DNA of 64,000 bases from Maniola hyperantus (GCF_902806685.2 NC_048556.1:2480001-2544000); one strand, 5' to 3'; shown: positions 31,331 to 42,499, counted from the stretch's first letter. The notes: generated by a model from the letters alone, not told the origin. Numbers and translations are program-made.

Positions 31331-31998
31331 TTCTAGTTTTCAATAAAACAACTAGACAGCAAGGTGATCGTCATCTTAATAATATGAATGGGAGCAACAT
31401 AATTGATTATGCAAATTGAAAAAGTTGATTGATTTGCTCGCAATTGAGTTACAATAGGCCCGCATGACTTAAAATTTGCTTATAATATATGGAAGGGCTA
31501 CATTTTTATCGTGATAATATATATTATAAACTTCAAGGTTTAGTTTTCAAATTAGCTATTTTTATTAATAATTACTATGTAAAAAAATATAAACCTTTAC
31601 AAACAAACTTAGTTTTGCTTTTGGTTTGTTAAAAAAGTGGTTCTTACCGTTTTATTTCTTCTGTAGTAAGTACCAGATTCCATTTTCCTAGTGAGATCTA
31701 TTACTGGTGGTGAGATAAATCGTTAGTACAATATAATAATTATATTGATACCAGAAAGGGTACCAATTTCAAAAAATTTCGTTAGAAATATGAAGTCGGT
31801 TAAAGATTAATAACTTTTGTATTAATTGTAAGCATAAAGGTCGACGCGTTGCATTTACAGCGCAGACGTAACATGCTGATTGAGCGCGGTGTGAAATACT
31901 ACAGCGTCATCTATTAGTGCTTTTTGGTTTAGTTGACAGAGTTCCGAAATAGTCCTATCTAATCTGCCCTAAGTACTTCTACGGTGTATGCCTACTAG
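31331..31998. other. AT-rich stretch without a recognised gene
   Basis: Nothing recognised. The block near 31380-31480 (CATAATTGATTATGCAAATT, CAATAGGCCCGCATGAC) resembles 11640-11730 (CAAATGAGCTAAATTAGAGC, AATAGACCCGCATGCTATG), a possible old dispersed repeat pair. Confidence 0.4.
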
Positions 31999-32154
31999 AC
32001 CGCGACATGTTGAGATGGCAATCGGGGTATGAGGCGTGGGAATGCCCTGCACACCCACATGACAACTGCGCTCGCCCGCACCGGGTTAGCGCGGGGGCTG
32101 AGTGCGGGTGAGCGGACGTTCCCTCCCAGATTGCCATCTCGACCTGTTGCGTAC
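31999..32154. mobile_element. GC-rich MITE (GTACGCGACAGGTCGAGATGG family), 156 bp
   Basis: Left CGCGACATGTTGAGATGGCA with ATCGGGG mirrors right GATTGCCATCTCGACCTGTT with GCGTAC. The interior is GC-rich (GCACCGGGTTAGCGCGGGGG). No coding. Confidence 0.85.
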
Positions 32155-32519
32155 AGCAAATAATAATTATTGCGAAATCAAAAGGACTAAGGATTCACTC
32201 ATAACAGCTCTGTCATAAAACTAGGGCAAGTATATAACTTATAAATCAAATTTAAAATATAGGTAAAAAATGATAAATTGCTCATAAATTATTTAAAAAA
32301 AAAAAGTAATTTTTATTCATGGCTCCAAATACATACACAGTCCAATGAAAATGTTGAGAAGCATAAAGGAACAGGTGCGAAAAAGAACTACGATAACTCG
32401 CAAAAATGACAAACACTCGATCATGACACGTTGGCGAACGGAAACTGTAAATCTAACATTAAAAGCCTTCGTGCGCTTAGCGACAGTCTCTCTGTCATTC
32501 GCTCCATACCAAAGGGTTT

Positions 32520-32868
32520 GACGACCTCCCTGGCGCAGTGGTGAGCGCTGTGGTCTTATTAGTGGGAGGTCCCGGGTTCGATTCCTGGCAGGGGTTTGGA
32601 ATTTTATAATTTCTAAATTTCTGGTCTGGTCTGGTGGGAGGCTTCGGCCGTGGCTAGTTACCACCCTACAGGCAAAGCCGTGCCGCCAAGCGATTTAGCG
32701 TTCCGGTACGATGCCGTGTAGAAACCAAAGGGTTTAATAAAAACTGCCATACCCCTTCCAGGTTAGCCCGCTATCATCTTACACTGCATCATCACTTACC
32801 ATCAGGTGATATTGCAGTCAAGGGCTAACTTGTATCTGAATAAATAAAAAAATAAAAAACAGTACGCG
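32520..32868 (+). repeat. tRNA-derived SINE (CATCACTTACC family), full length
   Basis: The tRNA-like head has an A box (CCTGGCGCAGTGGTGAGCGC) and a B box (CCCGGGTTCGATTCCTGG). TTCTGGTCTGGTCTGGTGGG, AAGCCGTGCCGCCAAGCG, CATCATCACTTACCATCAGG and GCAGTCAAGGGCTAACTTGT follow, with an A-rich AATAAAAAAATAAAAAA tail. This is the most complete copy in the window; the minus frames over it are shadows. Confidence 0.9.
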
Positions 32869-33488
32869 GCAGACAGTAAGAGAGTAAGAGCTAGCCTATG
32901 GCGCACCACGGTGCAGCGAGTGGCGGTGCGTTTTAAAATCCGTAAATTTGAATTTAAATCTGTCAAAATCCAGTGCGCAATTAATTCCGCAGTGCGCGCG
33001 CTTCTATGTAGTTCTAAAGTTATCGCAGTCCACGCGGACGAAGCCGCGAGCATAATCTAGTTTATATCATAAAATTCCATTGCATTTGATTGTTTATGAG
33101 AGCCAAACTACGTTCGTATGGATCGGTTGACGGAGAAACCCCTCTTTAAGGCTCCGTGCGCTTAAATAATGGATGAGTCCCGCGCAAACATCCTACAGGA
33201 ATTACATAGACGTACATAATTCATTCTCATATTGAAATACCGACTTGATGGTAATATAGGAGCGTACAAATGTAAAACACTGATATGGAATTTTATTTTG
33301 TAAAGGAAAATGATCGTGGAAAAATATTACCTATTATTCGAATACATTCTTGCTTTATTTTAAAGTTTTCATTCGCTAAACCTTTTTTATTTTTTTAATT
33401 ATGTTTACTTCTCAACTAAGCAACGCAAAATTTTGACTTATTCTATAATCATGATCCAGATTCAAAATTCTTTATTTGCAGAAACATT
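32869..33488. other. Stretch with one family C-type fragment, no gene
   Basis: GCAGTCCACGCGGACGAAGC with CGCGAGCATAATCTAGTTTA at 33026-33062 is the end of a family C element whose body is lost. No gene is recognised in the rest. Confidence 0.5.
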
Positions 33489-33706
33489 TTTTTACAATAT
33501 ATATAAAAGGATTGACTGACTGACTGATCGATTAACGCACAGCTCAAACTACTAGACGGATCGGGCTGAAATTTGGCATGCAAATAGCTATTATGACGTA
33601 CGCATCCTCTAAGAAAGGATTTTTGGAAATTCAACCCCTAAGGGCGTGAAATAGGGGTTTGAAATTTGTGTAGTCCACGCGGACTAAGTCGCGAGCATAA
33701 GCTAGT
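33489..33706 (+). repeat. Family C element ((TGAC)n ... GCATAAGCTAG)
   Basis: ATATATATAAAAGGATTGAC starts a short TGAC run. CGCACAGCTCAAACTACTAG, ACGGATCGGGCTGAAATTTG, TATTATGACGTACGCATCC and CAACCCCTAAGGGCGTGAA lead to the end GCGAGCATAAGCTAGTTTA. The CTAG end is compatible with a Helitron-like terminus, an inference. Further copies are at 59540 and 61256. Confidence 0.88.
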
Positions 33707-33739
33707 TTACAATAAGATCTTATTATATATCCCATCGTC

Positions 33740-33848
33740 AACTCACTACTGATCGATCACTGGTCTCCTAATGAGAAGGGTTTGGCCATAGTCCACCACA
33801 CTGGCCAAGTGCGGATTGGCAGACTTCAAACACCTTTGAGAATTTTAT
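33740..33848 (-). repeat. tRNA-derived SINE, 3' fragment, inverted
   Basis: CATCGTCAACTCACTACTGA, TCTCCTAATGAGAAGGGTTT, CACACTGGCCAAGTGCGGAT and TGGCAGACTTCAAACACCTT match the reverse of the tail at 54385 and 24400. Confidence 0.8.
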
Positions 33849-34440
33849 GGATGATTCTAAAGTATTTTAGTTAGTTTAGAGATTCTGTAAGTACAATAGA
33901 ATTCGCCACACAGTCATTAAAGATGGAAAAATTCGGTGATTGAAGTTTGCAGTCAGCTCTGCGCCGCCATGTGTTTAAATAGTATTGTATAAATCAGACA
34001 CAAAGATACATTTGCCAAAATCACAAAACACAAACAACAACATAATCTCGCGGCGGACCAACCAGTCTGTTTCAAATGACGTTCGTTTTTCTCACATCCG
34101 TTCTGTATTCAAATTTGACAATGACAAATCCCCGGTCATTTCCGTTGCGGTTCGGATGTTCATATCATTTATATTCATTCGAGTTTCGTTCTTTATACGA
34201 GTGATAAGTCAGCGAAAAGATGGCATTGAGTTGGGGGCTCGAATTAAAAATGGCGTCGGCTAACAAGCTTTACTTGATTAAAGCACAGTTTGTTTAAAGG
34301 TACAGTTTTTTCATATTTCACTGTCGTCGTTGTCGCAATTTTTTCTCCATCTACGTCATCTGTAGATAAAAATCCTGTGGGCTAAATACCTAACCATCAG
34401 TTCTACAATTGTTTTAATGTTCTTTTATAAATATGGCTGA
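33849..34440. other. Mixed-composition stretch; no gene called
   Basis: A 92-codon frame (33985-34263) is rich in S, N and hydrophobic residues without a known domain. An AAAATGGCGTCGGC start context at 34248-34261 leads only to a short frame (about 15 codons). I do not call a gene. Confidence 0.35.
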
Positions 34441-34512
34441 TGCTCTCCCCTGTACTCGAGTGGTTAGTCGACGTAAGCCCGACTAGTTTCGAACCCATCT
34501 GTCCGGGCCTTT
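34440..34512 (+). repeat. Possible degenerate tRNA-like (SINE head) fragment
   Basis: CTCGAGTGGTTAGTCGACG resembles an A box and TTTCGAACCC a B box at tRNA-like spacing, followed by TTTTTC. No acceptor stem forms, so it is not a working tRNA. Confidence 0.4.
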
Positions 34513-34904
34513 TTCACACTAAAATTAATGTTCTTTGATTTTATAGATTACATTTAGTGCAATACCTTTTATTACGCTAGAGCGGAATATCCAACCCAAG
34601 GGTTTGAGTTGATTGCTGATAATATGCCAGTCAGTCCGTTTATTATTTTTAATAATAGGTAGGTATTGTATAGATTTTTCTTTTTCACAACTTACCACAC
34701 TCTTTTGAAAACCAATAACCGTATAAAACGGAATATTCCAATAGGAAAAAATCGCTAGAAATGGAAAGGAAAAAACAGGAAAGCCTTACAAGAGCCAGCA
34801 TTAACGTGCTAAGCGACCCGTTGCAGAATCACCCTTCGCGAACCAAACGCGCGTATGGAAATGTTATCGCGAATTTATTGTTATAACTCCTCCAGCTAAG
34901 TGAT

Positions 34905-35590
34905 ATTCGAGATTTCCTTCGAAATATGCTTCGAACATTTTCCTTATTTTATGTAAAACCCGACCATATAACCTAGACACTCGTCTTAGAACTACAGATG
35001 CCTCATTTCACGGATGGCATGTGAAAATATGTGAAAAGCTTTTTCATATGTCACACTAGTTACTTAAAGTAGCATAATATTATGAAAAATTACGAAGTAA
35101 AGTTTAAAAATTATTAAATTTAATCCCGCTTTGTTGTTTTCGCACGCTCTTGGTCATTGACCCGAGCTAAAATGGTAAAGAGTGTGCAAGCGAGAACACT
35201 CTATATATATATTTAAATCAATGTGGCGAACCCAAATTAATAATTTTTCACAGACAGTGAATGAGTATTCAAACCTCCAAAAGTGTGAAAATTCACATTC
35301 TGTGAAAGTGAATTTTCTGTGAAACCCACCACACCACATCAGTAATCATGATCAAAATTCCTAGTTAAATTAATGCAACAAATAATGGTAAGTGCTAAAA
35401 TCAATAAACCATTTTCCGTGAAAAATCACCTGTGAAACTACTTACTACTGTGATGAAAAATAATAATTTCACCAAATGAAAATGATTTAATGTAGCAGTA
35501 AAACCCATCTCTTCTCCGAATATTTCCCTTATTTGTGAGAAACCCGACCATATTACCAAGACACTCGTCTAAGAACCTGCTCATACAAAT
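34905..35590. repeat. Direct repeat pair with TGTGAA-rich interior
   Basis: ACCCGACCATATAACCTAGA with CACTCGTCTTAGAAC (34959-34993) recurs as ACCCGACCATATTACCAAGA with CACTCGTCTAAGAAC (35544-35578). Both are preceded by TTTTCCTTATTT-like sequence. Between them TTTTCACA/TGTGAAAA is repeated many times in both orientations (35030-35450). Origin unknown. Confidence 0.65.
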
Positions 35591-36097
35591 GCTTTAGAAT
35601 CCACGAATTTATTACAAGTAGTCGAAGTTCAATTTAAATTGGACGGTTGCTTACAGTTTCACAATGGTTTATTTCGTATTTCCACTGATTGCTCCGCTCG
35701 GCGCCATTTTCAAATTGAAGGTAATATTGTGCTAAATGAAAACTGATTGCATAAAGCTTGCAGCCTTAATGATGATTTGTATTTAAAAATAGACCTTAAA
35801 GGAGTCAATATTGAGTTCAAAATAGAATTTCAAGCAGAATGAGAAGTAATAATAGACAAAAAGAAGTAAATGAAAATATATAAGAGACTGGGTAATGCAT
35901 CAGAAATAATGAGTAATGATGATTTATGATAGAAAGAAGAAATAGTGAACCACAAGAAATATGAATCTCTTAGTATAAACAGAATACCACATTAATAGGT
36001 AGACTAGATATTTTTAAATTGATGAGAATGTAAAATTGAAATCGCTCACAATTCTTCTGATTCTATATTATTTTGTAGCAGATGATGATAGCTTAGG
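35591..36097. other. Stretch without a recognised gene
   Basis: Nothing recognised. Confidence 0.5.
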
Positions 36098-36570
36098 CTT
36101 CCTATTCGGGTCGGGAATTCGATTCCGGGCACGCGCCTCTAACTTTTTGGAGCTGTGTGCGTATTAAGAAATTAAATATTACTTGCTTTAACGGTGATGA
36201 AAAACATAATAGCTGTATGCCTGAGAGTTCTTCACAATGTTTTCAAAGGTGTGTGAAATCTGCCAAATCGCAGTTGGTCAGTGTTGTGAACAAAGCCTGA
36301 ACCCATCGATATAAATGATAAGATATGGTCAAGCAAACAAAATTTTTCACGGTTTAGAAACCAAATAAATCAGCGGCACCTCTTAGATGACCCGTTTGAA
36401 ATCCACACGTCACTGAGGTTGCATTGGTGCATAACCATGAGTCGGTGCCATTTTGTTTGTTCAATAGCCCTGTCCATACGAAGTAATATATAAGCCAATG
36501 CCTGAACCCTTCTTATTATGAACGGAGATCTGTTTTCAGAGTGGGCTGGCGATGAGTTGAGACATAGTGA
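36098..36570 (+). repeat. tRNA-derived SINE with TGATGA tail, interrupted copy
   Basis: The B-box region GGGAATTCGATTCCGGGCAC, GGTGATGAAAAACATAATAG, CTGTATGCCTGAGAGTTCTT and GTGTGTGAAATCTGCCAAAT are followed by GCCTGAACCC at 36295, an insertion, and then a second GCCTGAACCC at 36500. The SINE then continues with TTTTCAGAGTGGGCTGGCGA and a GTGATGATG end. Confidence 0.8.
36305..36499. mobile_element. 195-bp non-autonomous insertion with 10-bp target duplication
   Basis: It is flanked on both sides by GCCTGAACCC inside a SINE. It begins ATCGATATAAATGATAAGAT and ends CGAAGTAATATATAAGCCAAT, with TAAATCAGCGGCACCTC and CCACACGTCACTGAGGTTGC inside. The related locus at 49474-49840 shows the same ends. 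No coding. Confidence 0.8.
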
Positions 36571-36766
36571 TGATGTAAATGTGCTGATGTTGCTATGTAC
36601 GACAGTTGTTCACTCTGACTGTACAATGGGTGGGAAAACCTCCGGATATCAAAGAAAATATGAATCCTTTCAGATGTCAATTTGCTTCCCGATTGTTGAA
36701 TTTTTGAATCAGTTAACTTTTATGGCAAACATGAGTCCTGTACAATAATTAATACTTATCCAAAAA

Positions 36767-37119
36767 ACCGGCCAAGTGCAAGTCAGGCTCGCGCAATGAG
36801 GGTTCCGTACTACAGTCGTATTTTTTCGACATTTTGCACGATAATTCAAAAACTATGATGCATAAAAATAAATAAAAATCTGTTTTAGAATGTACAGGTG
36901 AAGACCTTTCATATGATACCCCACTTGATATAGTCACTCACTTCGAAAGTTGAAAATACTAATTATTAGTTCATGACTACAATTTAATTTTTTTTGTGTG
37001 ATCTAACCCTAAATTCACGGGTTTCAGATTTTTTCCCTAATGTCAGCTATAAGATCTACCTACCTGATAAATTTCATGATTCTAGGTCAACGGGAAGTAC
37101 CCTGTAGGTTTCTTGACAG

Positions 37120-37153
<34 letters not shown>

Positions 37154-37206
37154 AACAAAGTGATCCTATAAGGGTTCCGTTTTTCCGTTTGAGGTACGGA
37201 ACCCTA
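36767..37206 (-). repeat. Family A interspersed element, full copy
   Basis: CCGGCCAAGTGCAAGTCAGG through ATGATACCCCACTTGATA, GTCAACGGGAAGTACCC and a (CAGA)n run to CCGTTTTTCCGTTTGAGG, with the ACGGAACCCTAA end. Confidence 0.92.
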
Positions 37207-37939
37207 AAAAAGACAAACACACATAAGATGAAAAAGTCAATCAGTAAACATCTCAAACACAACATAAACATTTTCAATTGCTTGCAGCCACTGACTCAAG
37301 AATCCATTATAGTATCAATCGAGCCGAGCGAACGTTGAAAACAGAAAATGGTATTTGTGAACAAATTGCAAATAAAACGTTTGTCGTCCCATCAAAAAGG
37401 TTTGCGCTATAAATTAAAGGTAATATACATGTTAATGGCATAAGAAAATCTACGTCTTCCCCTTTGCTCTCGCTGACGATGATGCAAGGATGATAAACCA
37501 TAGAGGCTATGGAGGAGACGTTTTTGAAACAGTTCAAGTGTTATTTTATTTATTTTATTTTATTTATTTTTTGCAATCAACAGCGATATATACAATATAA
37601 TTTTACATAATAACAGACTGAAAATAAGGCCAAATAGGATTACAATTTTTTACAGATTACTAAAATAGATATTAAATATAAATTTATAACAGTACGTTTG
37701 ATAATTTAAACAAGCTTTACAATAATATAATAATATGAAAATATAAAAGTCAATTAACTAGTAAAAATACCTAGTAGGTGATTCACAACATATGTATGTG
37801 TGTGTGTATGGAAAATACAAAAGATAAACCATCATACTTTAAAGATACTAAATAAATTATAACACCTATCTTATTTCTTATAAATATTTTTACATAAAAA
37901 AAATTGTCTAATAGATCCTGATGGTAGGTATCACAAAAT
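37207..37939. other. Stretch with possible LINE 3'-UTR remains
   Basis: From 37535, TTTTATTTATTTTATTTTAT followed by TGCAATCAACAGCGATATAT looks like an inverted A-rich LINE tail with AT-rich UTR, but no frame supports it. The 76-codon minus frame near 37307-37537 has no recognised domain. Confidence 0.35.
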
Positions 37940-38180
37940 TAAAAGGAAAAAAGCAACCGTTATAGGATCACTTTGTTGTTTGTCTGTCCGTCTGTCCGTC
38001 GTTTTGTCTATCAAAAAAACCTATAGGCTATTTTTCGTTGACCTAGAATCATAAAATTTGGTAGTTAGGTAGGTCTTATAGCAAAAGTACAGGCTACTTT
38101 TATCCCGGAAAATTGAAGAGTTCCCACGGGATTTCAAATAAGCCTAAATTCATGCGGACGAAGTCACGGACATTCTCTAG
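37940..38180 (+). repeat. Chimera: family A head joined to family B body
   Basis: Family A from AAAAGGAAAAAAGCAACCGT through (CTGTCCGT)n and CGTTGACCTAGAATCATAAA ends at TCTTATAGCA. AGGCTACTTTTATCCCGGAA and GCGGACGAAGTCACGGACAT of inverted family B follow without gap. This is the second A/B chimera in the window. Confidence 0.75.
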
Positions 38181-38510
38181 TTTTATATATATGCGGATTT
38201 AATATGCATACAAGCCGAACTGAAAACCTTTCTTTTTTCGAATTTTGTTGAAAATATGCCGCATCCACTTCTTACCGTATTCAGCTTTTCCAAAACGTAT
38301 CGTTTGCAAACGTGCGGGCCGCCCAGTGGAGTGAAACTAAAAGCATTGTAAATTTCATACAAATGCTGTCGCCGCTACATTTGTGCGGCTCTCAAATCTG
38401 CGCAAGATGTAGTGCTCCCTGAAGTAACATTTAAGTGCACATTCAAAGTTATACCTATCAGAAATAAGTGTTCTGAAATAATATCACCAAAATATTTAGC
38501 AGATATTTTA
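38181..38510. other. Stretch without a recognised gene
   Basis: Less AT-rich than average (GCGGGCCGCCCAGTGGAG near 38312) but no frame, RNA or repeat recognised. Confidence 0.45.
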
Positions 38511-38562
38511 TTAGGGTTCCGTACCTCAAAAGGAAAAACGGAACCCTTATAGGATCACTTTG

Positions 38563-38606
<44 letters not shown>

Positions 38607-38983
38607 CTGTCAAGATACCTACAGGGTACTTCCCGTTGACCTAGAATTTATCAGGTAGATCATGAAATTAAGCAGGTAGGTAGGTCTTTTAGCTGACATT
38701 TGGGGAAAAATCTGAAAACCGTGAATTTAGGGTTAGATCACACAAAAAAAATTAAATTGTGGTCATGAAAATAATAATAATTAGTATTTTCAACTTTCGA
38801 AGTGAGTGACTACATCAAGTGGGATATCATATGAAAGGTCTTCACCTGTACTTTCTAAAACAGATTTTTATTTATTTTTATGCATCATAGTTTTTGAATT
38901 ATCGTGCAAAATGTCGAAAAAATACGACTGTAGTACGGAACCCTCATTGCGCGAGCCTGACTCGCACTTGGCCGGTTTTTTTT
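38511..38983 (+). repeat. Family A interspersed element, full copy
   Basis: TTAGGGTTCCGTACCTCAAA with the inverted ACGGAACCC, a long (CTGT)n run (38565-38612), a small duplication of ATCAGGTAGATCATG-type sequence and the end GACTCGCACTTGGCCGG. Confidence 0.92.
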
Positions 38984-39147
38984 ACTCGGATCAACAACCA
39001 GTAGCAAAATAAACAGTAATACTATACATGCTATTTACAGATATTTTCTTTTAATTGGTATTTTTTGTTAGAATCAAATCATCATCAGCGCCAGTTCACC
39101 AACAAACTGGCCCACCAGTTTGGTGGGAGATAATAAATACATGGAAT

Positions 39148-39603
39148 AAACCAGTCAAGTGCGAATCGGACTCACTCACGAAGGGTTCCGTACAAGGAAA
39201 ATCATTTTTATTTACTTTTATTTATTATTTAAACAACTTTATTGTTAACTAAATTACAGAGAGTAAGAATACAGGATACACTTAAATAAAACAAAGGGCG
39301 ACCTTATCACAAAAGCGATCTCTTCCAGGCAGCCCATACCATATTTTGTAATAATTTTTTTGGTGATGTAATTACAAATTTACAGTTTTCGGATTTTCTC
39401 TTTACTTGTGCTATAAGACAATGCTTTACGGCTGCCAAATTTCATGGTTCTAGGTCAACGGGAAGTACCCTATAGGTTTTTTTTTACCTTGATATGACTT
39501 GATTCGGCTTCGGGATTTTGGGCAGGCACGAGTCACGACAGACAAACAACAAAGTGATCCTACACTACAAGGGTTCGTTTTTTTTACAAATACGGAACCC
39601 TAA
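39148..39603 (-). repeat. Family A, strongly diverged copy
   Basis: AACCAGTCAAGTGCGAATCG, then CACGAAGGGTTCCGTACAAG, TGCCAAATTTCATGGTTCTA and GGTCAACGGGAAGTACCC, ending AATACGGAACCCTAA. The middle contains unrelated inserted sequence. Confidence 0.75.
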
Positions 39604-39796
39604 AAAGGTTTACGTCTTTGTTTAACCGAAGAACATAATTAATTATTTATGTACGATCAAGGTAAGTAAAGTTATTATTTCCAACCCTTTACAAATAAAG
39701 TTCTGTAGATCTAAATTATAAAAGTACTAGCTTCGAGTAAAAATCACTTAACCGTATAGTCAAAGAGAATTTCAATCGCAATCATCTTAAACTTAT

Positions 39797-40232
39797 AGAG
39801 AGAGAGCCAGCGCGTGCCAGACCTTCCTTATTTTATAAAAGCTGAAAGTTTCTCTGCCTATTGTCCCCAAGGGCGATCGGAAGGGCGAAGGAAGTTACGA
39901 TCAGCGACTGTAAAGTTTGGATCATGTTGGCTTTGGCAGATAACAGGTAAAAAAGGTTCAAAAATCTTACGTCTAAGTACAAAGCGTACGATACTGTCTG
40001 GCAATACATGACGTAATTTCTAATACTATTTTCCGAAGAAAATAAAATACACTTTATACCTACTTTGACGTATGATTTTTTACACCTTTGTTACCTGTTA
40101 TCTACCAAAGCCACCATGATCTAAATCCAAACAATCGTAATCGCGGATCGTTTCTCCATGTGTTGGGGGCTATACGCAGATAAACTTTCAGCTTTTATAA
40201 AATAATGAATGTCTAGCCCTCACGGGCTCTTA
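39797..40232. mobile_element. Fold-back element with ~170-bp imperfect arms, copy 1
   Basis: The left arm GAGCCAGCGCGTGCCAGACC, TTTATAAAAGCTGAAAGTTT and GGCTTTGGCAGATAACAGGT is mirrored by ACCTGTTATCTACCAAAGCC, AAACTTTCAGCTTTTATAAA and GTCTAGCCCTCACGGGCTC. No coding. A related half copy lies at 40986. Confidence 0.85.
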
Positions 40233-40439
40233 GTCCATTAGAACCTGTATCAGGAGCTATTAGCATAAAGTTTTCATTGCCTCCTACCCCTTCAGGAGGG
40301 TTAGGATATAAACTGTTTATATTTAGAGTAAAACTGTTTATGTTGGAGCTCTTATCATTTGAATTGTTAACGTGGTCTTTAAAGTGGCCATGAAGTCCAT
40401 AGGAGCTTGAATAAAATTTTATTTTTTATTTGATGACTA

Positions 40440-40737
40440 ATCAAAAATTAGAAGGCAATATGTTTAAAAGAAATTAAGAAATTGGTTAACAAGTAAGGCA
40501 TTTTATAATGTTAATGAGTATTTTTGTGAAAATTATTGATTTAAGTATAGTGTGTAAGTAGATAGTGTTTTTAGTTTAATAAGCAAAATATTTAAAAATT
40601 GTAATATTTTAAAAAAAATTGTAATAGATACCTATTGCACGCCACAAAGTGGCAAACTGTTAGAACTTTATAACAAGTATAACAACTAATGTACAGTTAA
40701 TGCAATAAAATTTATTCTATTCTATTCTGTTCTATTC
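40440..40737 (+). mobile_element. Probable LINE 3' UTR with (TTCTA)n tail
   Basis: An AT-rich non-coding stretch ends in GCAATAAAATTTATTCTATT with an expanded TTCTA tail, an AATAAA signal plus simple-repeat end typical of LINE 3' ends. No reading frame remains, so the clade is unknown. Confidence 0.5.
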
Positions 40738-40806
40738 TATTAGCTCTTGACTGCGATATAACCGTGGTAAGTGATGATGCAGCTTAAGATGGTAGCAGGC
40801 TAACAT
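40738..40806 (-). repeat. SINE tail fragment (CATCACTTACC family)
   Basis: TAGCTCTTGACTGCGATATA, GTGGTAAGTGATGATGCAGC and TAAGATGGTAGCAGGCTAAC form the inverted tail only. Confidence 0.75.
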
Positions 40807-40985
40807 GTACAGTGGGACAAGGCTCTCTTGGCACTTGAATGACATTGATGACAGGGTGGCGCTGTTGGAGAACAAAGGCTTAGAATGTATAAACAAGAAC
40901 AAAGGGGACACCTTGACGGCAACGTGAGTTCCGATTTTCGCCACGCGCCAAAATAGCCTTGTCGCACTGTATATGGTATGAAAGT

Positions 40986-41310
40986 TATTCCAAAAATACC
41001 TCTAATAAAGAGAGAGCCTGTGAGGGCCAGATTTAATAAAAGCTGAAAGTTTATTTGCGTATTGTTCCCAATACAGGGAGGAATGAGTCGCAACTATAAA
41101 GTTTGTATCATGGTCGCTGTGGCAGATAACAGGTAACAAAGGTGTAAAAAATCTTACCTACGTCAAAGTATCTAGTGTATTTGTTTTTTTCAGAATAGTA
41201 TTAGAAAGTACTTCATGCATTGCCAGACACACTTCTAGACATAAAGTGAAACTTTTACATATTCTTCGGAATAGTATTACAAATCACGACATGCTTTGCC
41301 AGACATAGAA
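40986..41310. mobile_element. Fold-back element, copy 2 (left part)
   Basis: GAGAGAGCCTGTGAGGGCCA, AATAAAAGCTGAAAGTTTAT, GCTGTGGCAGATAACAGGTA and GAATAGTATTAGAAAGTACT match copy 1 (39797-40232). ATGCATTGCCAGACACAC and CATGCTTTGCCAGACATA form an internal duplication at the right. Confidence 0.75.
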
Positions 41311-41440
41311 CGTGGCAACTCCCTGCAGTTAACGATATTATTTTTTAGATAATTACGGACATGAATTTGCAATATTGATATTTGTATCATCCAAAACAAG
41401 TACAAAAGTTCAATCAATATTTCAAACATTCTGACGGTTT

Positions 41441-41868
41441 TTAGGGTTCCGTACCTCAAAAGGAAAAACAAAACCCTTATAGGATCACTTTGTTGTCTGT
41501 CTGTCGGTCTGTCAAGAAATCTACAGGGTACTTCCCGTTGACCTAGAATCTTGAAATTTGGCAGGTAGGTAGATCTTATAGCTGACATTTGGGGAAAAAT
41601 CTGAAAACCGTGAATTTAGGGTTAGATCACACAAAAAAATTAAATCGTGGTCATGAACTAATAATTAGTATTTTCAACTTTCGAAGTGAGATAACTATAT
41701 AAGTGGGGTATCATATGAAAAGTCTTCACCTGTACATTCTAAAACAGATTTTTATTTATTTTTATGCATCATAGTTTTTGAATTATCGAGCAAAATGTCG
41801 AAAAAATACCAATGTAGTACGGAACCCTCATTGCGCGAGCCTGACTCGCACTTGGCCGGTTTTTTTAT
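41441..41868 (+). repeat. Family A interspersed element, full copy
   Basis: TTAGGGTTCCGTACCTCAAA, a hairpin partner changed to ACAAAACCC, (CTGT)n, the usual body and the end GACTCGCACTTGGCCGG. Confidence 0.92.
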
Positions 41869-42499
41869 ATTGAATAATGACATAAAGACAAAAACAACGA
41901 ATAAATTATTGTCAGCGTTAATAAATTTATATTACAATATGACAAAAATGTTCGATTCGGGAAATTGGACGATCTTAATAAAAAGCTATGACAGAATCGG
42001 CAGTAATCCAACTTTATTGCCATGGCCGCCATTAAAATAAATTCGCGAGCGGCGGCCGATGTTGCATCGATTTTAATCGCGCTAAGTGACAATGTATTTA
42101 TCACCTAAGCCCATTGAGTTATGATCTATAGAGGCGAATAAATCGTATACATCAGGTGCTAAAAATCCCCATACCGCATTTCAGAAAGACGTAATGAAAT
42201 TGATCAATTAAGTCTAGCCTCTAGTCTCTACGTTATCTCACGAAGTTTCTGTTTGCTCACGATGTCTCTACATTCTCTAATGAAGCTTATTCATTCTCTA
42301 ATGAATCTTTTGCTTATTAAATCTTAAGTATGTCCCTACGCAAGCCCGTTGTTAATTCAAACCGCTAGGACATGGAATGCCATTGCGACTTTAGTTTTTC
42401 CTTCCACTTACAATATGGGTACCTACAAAATACAAATCAAGAGTAAATAAGCATATTCCAAGGCAAGTGGGCTGTAACTTAGGTGCATCATCACGACTT
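41869..42499. other. Stretch without a recognised gene
   Basis: A small duplication of TTCTCTAATGAAGCTTATTC/TTCTCTAATGAATCTTTTGC is seen at 42270-42310. Nothing else recognised. Confidence 0.45.

Noticed and set aside
34248..34310. Start of a host gene at AAAATGGCGTCGGC
   Set aside because: The frame closes after about 15 codons with no donor in a sensible position.
36098..36135. Second possible tRNA (B box GGGAATTCGATTCCGGGC)
   Set aside because: Head of a tRNA-derived SINE, with SINE body and TGATGA tail following.
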